Shown here piece after piece: positions 8,446-16,388 of a stretch of 64,000 bases of DNA. The notes under the pieces are model-generated. The model was not told where the DNA came from and ran no database searches. It saw only the letters and a list, made by a program, of their open reading frames with translations. Numbering within the stretch: the first letter of the stretch is position 1; each line of letters opens with the position of its first letter. The stretch is from assembly GCF_905220705.1 (NCBI RefSeq), contig NZ_CAJNAT010000010.1:165751-229750 (forward strand), written 5' to 3'. The stretch comes from Paraburkholderia domus (GTDB taxonomy: Bacteria; Pseudomonadota; Gammaproteobacteria; Burkholderiales; Burkholderiaceae). Made by a program: the position numbers and the translations under genes.

Positions 8446-10449
8446 ATGATTTCCCCGCTCGAAATGACGCTATTCCTGCTGCTGGCATCGGTGGCGGGCG
8501 TGGTGCTCTTTCGCTTTCTGAATCTTCCCCCGATGCTGGGCTATCTGACGGTCGGCATCGTGGTCGGGCCGCACGCGCTCGGTTTGATTCCCGACTCGGT
8601 GGGCGCACAGAACCTCGCCGAATTCGGCGTCGTGTTCCTGATGTTCTCGATCGGGCTGGAGTTTTCGCTTTCCAAATTGCGCTCGATGCGCCGGCTTGTG
8701 TTCGGCCTCGGCCTGTTGCAGGTGATCGGCACCATTGCCGTGGCGGTCTCGCTCGGCTTCGTGCTGGAGCGCTGGGTGCACATCACGTGGCAGGCGAGCG
8801 TGGCGCTGGGCGGCGCGCTGGCCATGTCGTCAACGGCGATCGTCAGCAAGATGCTGGCGGAGCGGCTCGAGATCGAAACCGAGCACGGCCGCAATATCTT
8901 CGGCGTGCTGCTGTTCCAGGACCTGGCGGTGGTGCCGCTCTTGATCGTCATTGCAGCGCTGGGCGGTAATTCGGAAAATATTGTCAGCGCGCTCGGCGTG
9001 GCCGCGATCAAGATCGTCGTGGCGTTGGCCCTATTGTTAATAGTGGGGCAGCGCTTCATGACGCGCTGGTTCAACGTGGTCGCGCGCCGCCGCTCGCAGG
9101 AACTGTTCATCCTTAATCTGTTGCTGGTGACGCTCGGCGCGGCGTTCATCACGGACAAGTTCGGCCTGTCGCTCGCGCTCGGCGCGTTCATCGCCGGCAT
9201 GTTGATCGCCGAAACGCCTTACCGGCATCAGGTGGAAGAGGACATCAAGCCGTTTCGCGATGTGCTGTTGGGGCTCTTCTTCGTCACGACCGGCATGCTG
9301 CTGAATCCGCGTGTGATCTGGGAACATCCGTTTATTGTGCTCGGCTTCCTGATCGGGCCGATTTTGCTGAAGGCGGTGATGGTAACCGGGCTCTCGCGCC
9401 TGTTCGGTGCGTCGCCGGGTGTCGCGATGCGCACGGGTATCGGCCTCGCGCAAGCCGGCGAGTTCGGCTTCGTGCTGCTGAATCTGATTCTCGACAAGCA
9501 TCTGGTCGACGCCACTTTGTTGCAGGCGATTCTCGCGGCGATGCTGCTATCGATGCTGGCCGCGCCGTTCCTGATCCAGAACGCGGACCGTATCGTGCTG
9601 CGTCTGTCGTCGACTGAATGGATGATGCAGTCCTTGCAGATGACGCGTATCGCGACGCAGAGCCTGAAGCAAAGCGGCCACGTGATCATTTGCGGCTATG
9701 GCCGGGCCGGGCAGAATCTGGCGCGCATGCTGGAGCATGAAGGTTTGTCGTACGTCGCGTTGGACCTGGACCCCGATCGCGTGCAGGCCGCGGCGGCTGC
9801 GGGTGAGTCCGTGGTATTCGGCGATGCGGGGCGGCGCGAATCGTTGCTTGCCGCCGGTATCCATCGCGCCGCAACGATCGCGATTACCTACGCGAACACG
9901 CCGTCGGCATTGCGCGTCTTACACAATATTCACGAACTGGCACCCACGTTGCCGGTGATCGTTCGCACCGTCGATGACGCCGATCTGGAAAAGCTGCTGG
10001 CCGCCGGCGCGACCGAGGTGATTCCCGAAATCGTCGAAGGCAGCCTGATGCTGGCCTCGCATACGCTGGTGCTGATGGGCGTGCCGATGCGGCGCGTGGT
10101 GCGGCGGGTCGAGGAAATGCGCGATGAGCGCTACGCGCTGTTGCGCGGCTATTTCCATGGTGCGGACGACGTGGAAGACGACGACCGTCACGAACAGGTG
10201 CGGCTACAATCGGTGCCGGTCGACGAAAACTCGGACGCGGTGGGCCGAACGCTGGCGGAGCTGGGCCTGTTCGAACTGGGCGTCGAGGTGACGGCGATTC
10301 GCCGGCACGGCATTCGCGGCGTCGAGCCGGACCCGTCCACCAAGCTGCGCGCGAGCGACATCGTAGTGCTGCGAGGCCTGCCCGAACAGTTAGCCGAAGC
10401 CGAAGAACTGCTCTCGAAGCATCGCCGCGCGGGCGCTACCGCGGCCTAG
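8446..10449 (+). CDS. Kef-type monovalent cation:proton antiporter (CPA2) with TrkA domains
   Basis: This 667-residue inner-membrane protein has 12-13 hydrophobic segments over residues 5-390 of the Na+/H+ exchanger type. A TrkA-N domain follows, with the Rossmann motif VIICGYGRAGQN at about 412, and a TrkA-C domain from about 582 to 660. This order matches YbaL/KefB-type potassium efflux systems that are gated by nucleotide or glutathione adducts. The start MISPLEMTLFLLL at 8446 is preferred; the ATG at 8464 is an alternative. It is divergent from kdsD and has no KefF/G-type partner nearby. Substrate (K+ or Na+) cannot be fixed from sequence. Confidence 0.88.
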   Translation: MISPLEMTLFLLLASVAGVVLFRFLNLPPMLGYLTVGIVVGPHALGLIPDSVGAQNLAEFGVVFLMFSIGLEFSLSKLRSMRRLVFGLGLLQVIGTIAVAVSLGFVLERWVHITWQASVALGGALAMSSTAIVSKMLAERLEIETEHGRNIFGVLLFQDLAVVPLLIVIAALGGNSENIVSALGVAAIKIVVALALLLIVGQRFMTRWFNVVARRRSQELFILNLLLVTLGAAFITDKFGLSLALGAFIAGMLIAETPYRHQVEEDIKPFRDVLLGLFFVTTGMLLNPRVIWEHPFIVLGFLIGPILLKAVMVTGLSRLFGASPGVAMRTGIGLAQAGEFGFVLLNLILDKHLVDATLLQAILAAMLLSMLAAPFLIQNADRIVLRLSSTEWMMQSLQMTRIATQSLKQSGHVIICGYGRAGQNLARMLEHEGLSYVALDLDPDRVQAAAAAGESVVFGDAGRRESLLAAGIHRAATIAITYANTPSALRVLHNIHELAPTLPVIVRTVDDADLEKLLAAGATEVIPEIVEGSLMLASHTLVLMGVPMRRVVRRVEEMRDERYALLRGYFHGADDVEDDDRHEQVRLQSVPVDENSDAVGRTLAELGLFELGVEVTAIRRHGIRGVEPDPSTKLRASDIVVLRGLPEQLAEAEELLSKHRRAGATAA

Positions 10450-10549
10450 CGCGTACGGTCGGCTTGACGTGGCTTCGTGTCGTCGGGCCTGGCCGGCTGT
10501 ACCTGATTTAGCCTTTCATCGGACCCGTCGAGGTCCATCCGGAGACATC

Positions 10550-11116
10550 ATGTCCAACGCGCTCGCGAGCGCGCCGCTCGATGCGGCCGATTACATCAAA
10601 AGCCACATCCGCACGGTGCCCGACTGGCCGTTGCCGGGCGTGCAGTTTCGCGACATCACGCCGCTCCTGCAGGAGCCGAAGTCGCTGCGCGTGCTGATCG
10701 ATCTGTTCGTCCAGCGCTACATCGACGCGAAGCTCGACTACGTCGCCGGGCTGGATGCGCGTGGTTTCATCATCGGGCCGATTCTGGCTTACGAGCTGAA
10801 CCTGGGCTTCATTCCTATCCGCAAGCAGGGCAAGTTGCCGTATAAGCGAGTCGCGCAATCCTACGAGCTCGAATACGGCACCGCGACCGTCGAGATTCAC
10901 GAGGACGCCTGCAAGCCGGGCGATCGCGTTGTGATCATCGACGATCTGATCGCCACCGGCGGCACGATGATGGCCGGCAAGATTCTGCTGGAGCGGCTCG
11001 GTGCGGAGGTGATCGAAGGTGCCGCAATTATCGATCTGCCTGAACTTGGCGGCTCGGCCCTGCTGCGCAAAGCGGGCTTGCCGCTCTATACGGTGACTGA
11101 ATTCGGCGGCCATTGA
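10550..11116 (+). CDS. apt: Adenine phosphoribosyltransferase
   Basis: The protein has 188 residues, the normal size. The PRPP-binding motif VVIIDDLIATGGTM is intact, preceded by the GLDARGF loop and the hood-region segment DWPLPGVQFRDITPLL. It salvages adenine to AMP with PRPP in the cytoplasm. GGAGAC four bases before ATG 10550 supports this start over an in-frame start at 10469. It is followed after 46 nt by a LysE-type exporter gene on the same strand, with which it may be cotranscribed. Confidence 0.95.
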   Translation: MSNALASAPLDAADYIKSHIRTVPDWPLPGVQFRDITPLLQEPKSLRVLIDLFVQRYIDAKLDYVAGLDARGFIIGPILAYELNLGFIPIRKQGKLPYKRVAQSYELEYGTATVEIHEDACKPGDRVVIIDDLIATGGTMMAGKILLERLGAEVIEGAAIIDLPELGGSALLRKAGLPLYTVTEFGGH

Positions 11117-11162
11117 TCGCTGTATGCGAACTTCTTCCTGCACACAAGGACGGTAAGAAAAG

Positions 11163-11777
11163 ATGCCCAACTTCCTGTTGTTCCTCGCTACTTCGATCGC
11201 CATCACGATGGCGCCAGGCCCCGACAATCTGCAAGTGCTCGCACGCGGCATCTCGCAAGGCCGCGCGGCCGGCCTCGTCGCCGCGCTCGGCTTTGCGGCC
11301 GGCATTACATTCCATACCACGTTGGCCGCGCTTGGCGTGGCTGCATTGCTGCGTTCGTCGCCGGTTGCGTTTGAAGTGATCAAGCTGGCCGGCGCCGCTT
11401 ATCTGGTCTGGATCGGCATCAAGGCGCTGCGCAGCCAGGGCCTCGCCACCGCGCACGAGCGTGCGCCGCAACCGTTGATGGCGGTGTTTCGCCAGAGCAT
11501 CCTCGGCAATCTGCTGAATCCGAAGGTGACGTTGTTCTTCGTCGTGTTCCTGCCGCAATTCGTGCAGCCGCACGGCTCGCAAAGCGTCACGGTGCAGATG
11601 CTCGAACTCGGCGTGTTGTTCATGTTGCAGACCGTGGTGGTGTTTTCGTTGTTCGGCGTGTGCGCGGGAATGATCGGCGGCTGGCTGAAGCGTCGGCCGC
11701 GCGTGGGCGTGTGGCTCGATCGGCTCGCGGGCGCGACGTTCATCGCGATTGGGATTCGCGTTGCCTTGCGTGATTGA
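11163..11777 (+). CDS. LysE/RhtB family amino-acid exporter
   Basis: This 204-residue membrane protein has about six hydrophobic helices and the family hallmark near the N-terminus (MAPGPDNLQVLARGISQGRAAG, residues 15-36) plus GAAYLVWIGIKALR near residue 80 and the NLLNPKVTLFFVVFLPQF region. Such proteins export basic or hydrophilic amino acids such as lysine, threonine or homoserine. The substrate cannot be assigned from sequence. It sits 46 nt after apt and 84 nt before a Nudix gene on the same strand. Confidence 0.88.
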   Translation: MPNFLLFLATSIAITMAPGPDNLQVLARGISQGRAAGLVAALGFAAGITFHTTLAALGVAALLRSSPVAFEVIKLAGAAYLVWIGIKALRSQGLATAHERAPQPLMAVFRQSILGNLLNPKVTLFFVVFLPQFVQPHGSQSVTVQMLELGVLFMLQTVVVFSLFGVCAGMIGGWLKRRPRVGVWLDRLAGATFIAIGIRVALRD

Positions 11778-11861
11778 CAGAGAGACCGCTTGAGCGGCTG
11801 ACTAAGCGACTAAGCAAGCGCCGACAACCGGGGGCGCCAGAAGACCAGTTTGGAGCTTTAA

Positions 11862-12710
11862 ATGACTTTGCCTTGCATCACCGCCGCGCGCCGCTTCGAC
11901 GTAGACGCGCATCTGCCGTTCTGGATCGATGCCGAGCAGGTCGGCTGGATTCGCTCGACCGATGTGCCGTCGCTCGTGCGCTGGCCCGATGTGTTTGAGA
12001 TCGATGGCACGCGCGTGACACTCGCGCCTGCGTTCAACACCGTCGATCTGCGCAGCGCGGCGCTCGGTTCGGTGATCGGCGCGCTTGCCGCCGAGGGCCG
12101 TATTCCTGGCTGGCGCAACGAGACTTACGCGATCCGCAATGCGTTCGATGCGCCGCCGCTCGCCTATATCGAACGCGCGGCGTCGCGCTTCTTCGGCACG
12201 ATGACCTACGCGGTGCATCTGAACGGCGTCGTAGAATACGCGGATGGCGCGCCGCAGTTGTGGATCGCGCGCCGCAGCGACACCAAGGCGACCGACCCGG
12301 GCATGCTCGACAATGTCGTGGCAGGCGGGATCGGCTGGGGCTTCGGCATTGAGGCGACAATCATCAAGGAGTGCTGGGAAGAAGCCGGCATTCCCGAGGA
12401 GATCGCCGCGCGTGCCACGGCCGGCCGCACCGCGCATGTGCTGCAATCCTTGCCGGAAGGCACGCAGGCCGAACAGATTTTCATCTACGACCTCGCGCTG
12501 CCGGGCGATTTCGCGCCGCGCAATCAGGACGGCGAAGTGGGCGAGCACCGGCTCGCGCGCATCGACGAAGTGGCGCGTTGGATAGAAGAGGGCGCGATGA
12601 CTGTGGATGCGAGTCTCGCCACGCTGGATTGCCTGCTGCGCCGCCACTGGATCGACGAAGACGCGTGTCCGGGCATCGAGACGCTGTTCGCGCCGCCGGC
12701 GCTTGCATAA
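11862..12710 (+). CDS. Nudix hydrolase with N-terminal DUF4743 domain
   Basis: The 282-residue protein has an N-terminal region of about 115 residues of DUF4743 type, found with plant and fungal thiamine-pyrophosphokinase-related Nudix proteins, and a Nudix domain with box AGGIGWGFGIEATIIKECWEEAGI at about residues 150-175 (given here in pieces: GGIGWGFG, then KECWEEAGI). The metal-binding Glu pair is present, but the first Glu of the consensus box is Phe and the Arg is Lys. Such enzymes hydrolyse oxidised thiamine diphosphate or other nucleoside-diphosphate-linked substrates; the substrate here is not known. It stands alone between lysE and purU. Confidence 0.82.
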   Translation: MTLPCITAARRFDVDAHLPFWIDAEQVGWIRSTDVPSLVRWPDVFEIDGTRVTLAPAFNTVDLRSAALGSVIGALAAEGRIPGWRNETYAIRNAFDAPPLAYIERAASRFFGTMTYAVHLNGVVEYADGAPQLWIARRSDTKATDPGMLDNVVAGGIGWGFGIEATIIKECWEEAGIPEEIAARATAGRTAHVLQSLPEGTQAEQIFIYDLALPGDFAPRNQDGEVGEHRLARIDEVARWIEEGAMTVDASLATLDCLLRRHWIDEDACPGIETLFAPPALA

Positions 12711-12820
12711 GCGCTAGTCAGGCGCCGGTGCGACGAACAAGCCGGGTCATGCCGTAGCGCGCTGCATCGAGCAGGACACACCGAACAAACCACGCACTGA
12801 AGAAGGGAGTCACCCAGGTC

Positions 12821-13690
12821 ATGTCGACCGATCACAGCTTTATCCTCAAACTGTCGTGCGCCGACCGGCCCGGCATCGTCCACGCGGTTTCGGGCTTTCT
12901 GTTCGAGCGTGGCAGCAATATTCTCGACTCCGCGCAGTTCGGCGACAGCCGCACCGGCGAGTTCTTCATGCGCGTGCATTTCCAGCAGGTGGGCGGCGAC
13001 CCGGGTCTGGACGCGTTGCGTACGTCGTTCGCGACGCTTGCTGAGCAGTTCGGCATGCGCTGGGAATTGCACGACGCGTCGGTGAAGCCGCGCGTCATCA
13101 TCATGGTGTCGAAGATCGGCCATTGTCTGAACGACCTGCTGTTCCGCTATCGCACGGGGCAATTGGGTATCGAGATTCCGGCGATCATCTCGAACCACAA
13201 GGAGTTCTATCAACTCGCGGCCAGCTACGACATTCCGTTCCATCACTTCCCGCTGATGGGCGGCACGCCCGACGCGAAGGCCGCGCAGGAAGCGCGTGTG
13301 CTCGAAGTGATCGACGAGCATCAAGCCGATCTGGTGGTGCTCGCGCGCTACATGCAGATTCTGTCGCCGCAACTGTGCGAATCCCTCGCCGGCCGCGCGA
13401 TCAATATCCACCACTCGTTCCTGCCGAGCTTCAAGGGCGCGAAGCCTTATTACCAGGCGTTCGACCGCGGCGTGAAGCTGATCGGCGCAACCGCCCACTA
13501 CGTGACGACGGATCTCGACGAAGGTCCGATCATCGAGCAGGAAGTGGAGCGTGTCGATCACAGCATGACGCCGGAGCAACTGACTGCGATCGGCCGTGAC
13601 GTTGAATGCGTGACGCTCGCGCGTGCGGTGAAGTGGCATGTCGAGCATCGCGTCGTGTTGAACGGCAGCAAGACGGTGGTGTTTCGCTAA
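12821..13690 (+). CDS. purU: Formyltetrahydrofolate deformylase
   Basis: The 289-residue enzyme has an N-terminal ACT domain (residues 5-85, LSCADRPGIVHAVSGFL) and a formyl-transferase-fold domain with the catalytic Asn-His pair in INIHHSFLPSF and the Asp in DLDEGPIIEQ. PurU hydrolyses 10-formyl-THF to THF and formate, balancing one-carbon units for purine and glycine synthesis; the ACT domain senses methionine and glycine in E. coli. A GAAGGGAG ribosome site precedes the ATG. It is transcribed alone and converges with the PepSY gene. Confidence 0.95.
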   Translation: MSTDHSFILKLSCADRPGIVHAVSGFLFERGSNILDSAQFGDSRTGEFFMRVHFQQVGGDPGLDALRTSFATLAEQFGMRWELHDASVKPRVIIMVSKIGHCLNDLLFRYRTGQLGIEIPAIISNHKEFYQLAASYDIPFHHFPLMGGTPDAKAAQEARVLEVIDEHQADLVVLARYMQILSPQLCESLAGRAINIHHSFLPSFKGAKPYYQAFDRGVKLIGATAHYVTTDLDEGPIIEQEVERVDHSMTPEQLTAIGRDVECVTLARAVKWHVEHRVVLNGSKTVVFR

Positions 13691-13787
13691 GCCGTAGTTG
13701 ATGCGCTTGCGGCGGGGGCGGCCAAACCAAGGCAGCATGGCCCCGCTGCAAGCCTGCACCGAATGAGTCCGGTGAGCTCTCGTCAGA

Positions 13788-15014
13788 TCAGGACCGCAGC
13801 GCGGTCCTGCCCGTATCCTGTGCGTGCCGTGTGTTTTGTGTCGAACGGCGCCGTGCATTCAGTTTCTTTAGCCAGATCAGCAGTCCCGTCGCGCTCAGCA
13901 CAGCGACTGCAATCCCCAGCGCACTAATCAGAATCCGCCCGCCGAGACCGAGGATGCGTCCCGAGTGTAGCGGGAATTGCACCTGCATGAAGATGTCGCC
14001 CGCCGTGCCCTTGCCGGGAATCTGCGCGCCGAGTAGCTTGCCGGTAGCCGCGTCCCAATACATCCACGGATTGCCGAGACCGATATCGCCGTGATCGTTG
14101 CCGGTTGCGTAGAAGCCGACGCCGTAGGCGTGCAGGAATTCCGCGTAGTAGATGCCGCCCGGCGGCACCTTCAGGTTCTGCGCCTTACCGGCTTGCTCGG
14201 CCAGTTGCACGATGCGCTCGCGGCTCAGTACCTGGTCGCCAGGCTCGGGCTTGCGCAGGATTTCGGGGTTGTTGACCGGATTCGGCGTGAGCGTCGAGAA
14301 CAGCGACACGATGGGCCGAACGACCGGCGCTGAGAGATTCATCGACACCGAAGTCAGCGCAACGATCACTAGCAAGCCCCAGACCCACACGCCGCCCGAG
14401 CGGTGCAGATCGAAGGTGAGCGCATAGCCGCCGCGCCCAAGGCGAAACGCAAACGACTTGCGCCATGCCTTGAAGCTCGGAAACGACAGCCATAGCGCGA
14501 TGATGCTGTCGAACAGCCACACGATCCCGACGATGCCCATCAGCCACGTGCCGATATCGACACCACCGGTGAACGGCAATTGCAACGTGTAGTGCAGCTT
14601 GTAGATGAACGGAATCAGATTGAGCCGCGCAAGCGACACGGCGCCCCATTCGCGCCGCCCCTCTACGTCGCCGGTGCCGGGGTCGACGGCGATCTGATTG
14701 AAGTCGAGCGGGTAGGGCTGCTGCGTAGCGGGGTTGGTGCGCGGCAGCACCATCATCTGCAGCGTATGGCCGGGCTCAGCGGCGAGCGGCAGATACGTCA
14801 CCTGCAGGCGCGGTTCGGCCGCTTCGACGCGACGTGCCAACTCGAGCCCCGACAGGGCCGGGCCAGCGGTGCGCGCTTTGAAGAACGACGGGTTCAGCGC
14901 TGCATCGAGTTCGTGATCCCACGCGATGATCGCACCGGTCAGGCCGGCGACAAACAGAAACAGCGCAATGGCGACGCCGAACCAGCGGTGCAGACGGACG
15001 AGCTGCCGCCTCAT
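13788..15014 (-). CDS. PepSY-associated transmembrane (PiuB-like) protein
   Basis: This inner-membrane protein of about 408 residues has a first helix right after a basic start (MRRQLVRLHRWFGVAIALFL), periplasmic PepSY domains and three further helices (about residues 130-150, 190-210 and 360-385), the usual PepSY_TM layout. Relatives lie beside TonB-dependent siderophore receptors and are thought to act as ferric-siderophore reductases or inner-membrane uptake factors. Here no receptor is adjacent. An upstream ATG at 15068 would add 18 residues of non-basic sequence; neither start has a good ribosome site. A Fur-box-like sequence lies just upstream. An 8-bp inverted repeat (13790-13808) covers the last codons. 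Confidence 0.85.
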   Translation of the reverse strand: MRRQLVRLHRWFGVAIALFLFVAGLTGAIIAWDHELDAALNPSFFKARTAGPALSGLELARRVEAAEPRLQVTYLPLAAEPGHTLQMMVLPRTNPATQQPYPLDFNQIAVDPGTGDVEGRREWGAVSLARLNLIPFIYKLHYTLQLPFTGGVDIGTWLMGIVGIVWLFDSIIALWLSFPSFKAWRKSFAFRLGRGGYALTFDLHRSGGVWVWGLLVIVALTSVSMNLSAPVVRPIVSLFSTLTPNPVNNPEILRKPEPGDQVLSRERIVQLAEQAGKAQNLKVPPGGIYYAEFLHAYGVGFYATGNDHGDIGLGNPWMYWDAATGKLLGAQIPGKGTAGDIFMQVQFPLHSGRILGLGGRILISALGIAVAVLSATGLLIWLKKLNARRRSTQNTRHAQDTGRTALRS

Positions 15015-15069
15015 GCGTGAGCCGGCGGAAGGGAAAGAGAGGGGAAACGGCGAGTCACGGCCTTGCATT

Positions 15070-15100
15070 GTAAATGGGAATTGTTCGCATCTTATGCGAA
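15070..15100 (-). promoter_or_regulatory. Fur-box-like site and overlapping perfect palindrome upstream of the PepSY gene
   Basis: Positions 15070-15088 match the 19-bp Fur consensus at 11 positions by eye (GTAAATGGGAATTGTTCGC). Overlapping it is a perfect inverted repeat, TTCGCAT and ATGCGAA with a 3-nt spacer, at 15084-15100. Given that PepSY_TM genes are commonly iron-regulated, an iron-responsive operator is plausible, but the match is moderate. Confidence 0.4.
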
Positions 15101-15173
15101 TCAGGTGGTCTCCTGCAAGTTTTCAGTAAGCGGTGCGCGCGGCGCGGAGTTGGCCTCCTGAAGACTGCAGATA

Positions 15174-15203
15174 CAAAAAAAGCGGCACCGAAGCGCCGCT
15201 TTT
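15174..15203 (-). terminator. rho-independent terminator after the AI-2E permease gene
   Basis: On the minus strand AAAAGCGGCGC pairs with GTGCCGCTTTT around a TTCG tetraloop, followed by a run of seven T. It lies about 65 nt past the stop codon at 15269 and ends the uvrA-permease transcript. On the plus strand the stem has one A-C mismatch but could still act weakly. Confidence 0.88.
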
Positions 15204-15215
15204 TGCCCGCGTCCG

Positions 15216-15251
15216 CTAAGCCCGTATCTAAGCCCGCCTCTAAGCCCGCCT
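15216..15251. repeat. three tandem copies of a 12-bp unit
   Basis: The unit CTAAGCCCGCCT occurs at 15228-15239 and 15240-15251, and with two changes at 15216-15227. It lies between the terminator and the stop codon of the permease gene. No function is evident; slippage duplication is the simplest explanation. Confidence 0.7.
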
Positions 15252-15268
15252 CGCAGTCTGGCTGACGC

Positions 15269-16354
15269 TCACACCAGCCGCAAATAAATCAATTCCCGCT
15301 TGATATACGCATAGAAGATCGGCGCCGCGACCACGCCGGGAATACCGAACGCGGCTTCCATTACGAGCATCGCGATCAGCAATTCCCAGGCGCGCGCTTC
15401 GATTTGACCACCGACGATACGCGCGTTCAGGAAGTACTCCAGCTTGTGAATCAGGATCAGGAATACCAGCGACATGACCGCCGCCGGAAAGCTCACCGAG
15501 AGCGCCACCGCGACGATGATCGTGTTCGAGATCAGATTGCCGATCACTGGCAGCAAGCCGACGATAAACGTCACCAGCACCAGCGTTTTGGAGAGCGGCA
15601 GCGTGTCGTGAAAGATCGGCAGGATCACCAGCAGGAAGATGCCGGTGAAGACCGCATTGATCGCGGAAATCTTGACCTGAGCGAATACGATGCGGCGGAA
15701 GGCGTCGGCAAAACGGGTCACGCGCGTGACGAACGCCGTGGACAAGGGTAGCCGTTGCATATGCTTCTGCGCCCCGACTGCGATGATCGCGCCGATGATC
15801 ATGCCGATCAGGATGTGCGTGAAGCCGCGCGCCGCGGTCTTGCCGCTTTGCTGCAACATGTTTGCGTGCGTCTGCATCAGCTCGGCCGCTTTCGCTTTCA
15901 TCTGCTCGGTATCGACCGGCAGAGTGTTGGCGATAAATTGCGGAATCCGTCCGCGCGCCTGGTCGATCAACTGCATCGCCTGGTCGAGCAGATTCTGCAC
16001 GCTCGGCACGTCGTTTTCAAAATGCTCGATGATGCCGAGCGTCAGCCCCGTTAGCGCGCCAACTATCACCGTCGAGAGAATCACCACTGCGAGCCAGCGC
16101 GCGCGTTGACTCGACATATGCCGTTCGATGCGCGGCGCGATGGTGTGCACGAGTTGAAACACGAGCAGCCCGGCCAGCAAGGCGCCGAGCAGCTTCAGTT
16201 CGATGACCGCCCACATGCCGATCAGCATCAGCACGTAACTGCCGATTTCGACCGCCGACAGCTTCGGCAGGCTCATGTCGCTAGTCAGCCTGACCGGGCG
16301 TGGGCGTAGGTCCTGCACTTGCCCGTCGTCGCTCGCCTGATTCCGCTTGGCCAT
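15269..16354 (-). CDS. AI-2E family transporter (PerM/YdiK-like permease)
   Basis: The 361-residue protein has about eight membrane helices in the order typical of the UPF0118/AI-2E family: a pair at residues 30-75, one at about 90-110, a long amphipathic domain (120-190) and a C-terminal block ending with IPGVVAAPIFYAYIKREL. Members have been linked to autoinducer-2 export, Na+/H+ exchange or organic acid transport, and the substrate cannot be told from sequence. It follows uvrA by 34 nt on the same strand and probably shares its transcript, ending at the strong terminator downstream. Confidence 0.85.
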   Translation of the reverse strand: MAKRNQASDDGQVQDLRPRPVRLTSDMSLPKLSAVEIGSYVLMLIGMWAVIELKLLGALLAGLLVFQLVHTIAPRIERHMSSQRARWLAVVILSTVIVGALTGLTLGIIEHFENDVPSVQNLLDQAMQLIDQARGRIPQFIANTLPVDTEQMKAKAAELMQTHANMLQQSGKTAARGFTHILIGMIIGAIIAVGAQKHMQRLPLSTAFVTRVTRFADAFRRIVFAQVKISAINAVFTGIFLLVILPIFHDTLPLSKTLVLVTFIVGLLPVIGNLISNTIIVAVALSVSFPAAVMSLVFLILIHKLEYFLNARIVGGQIEARAWELLIAMLVMEAAFGIPGVVAAPIFYAYIKRELIYLRLV

Positions 16355-16388
16355 GGCTTATTCCGTCTCCAACCCGTGTTGTGCAGCG

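Noticed and set aside
15216..15251. CRISPR-like repeat
   Set aside because: The units are contiguous 12-mers without spacers.
15074..15265. 63-codon plus-strand frame ending in a KPASKPAS repeat
   Set aside because: It runs through the Fur-like site and the terminator, has no ribosome site, and its repeat is simply the 12-bp tandem repeat translated.
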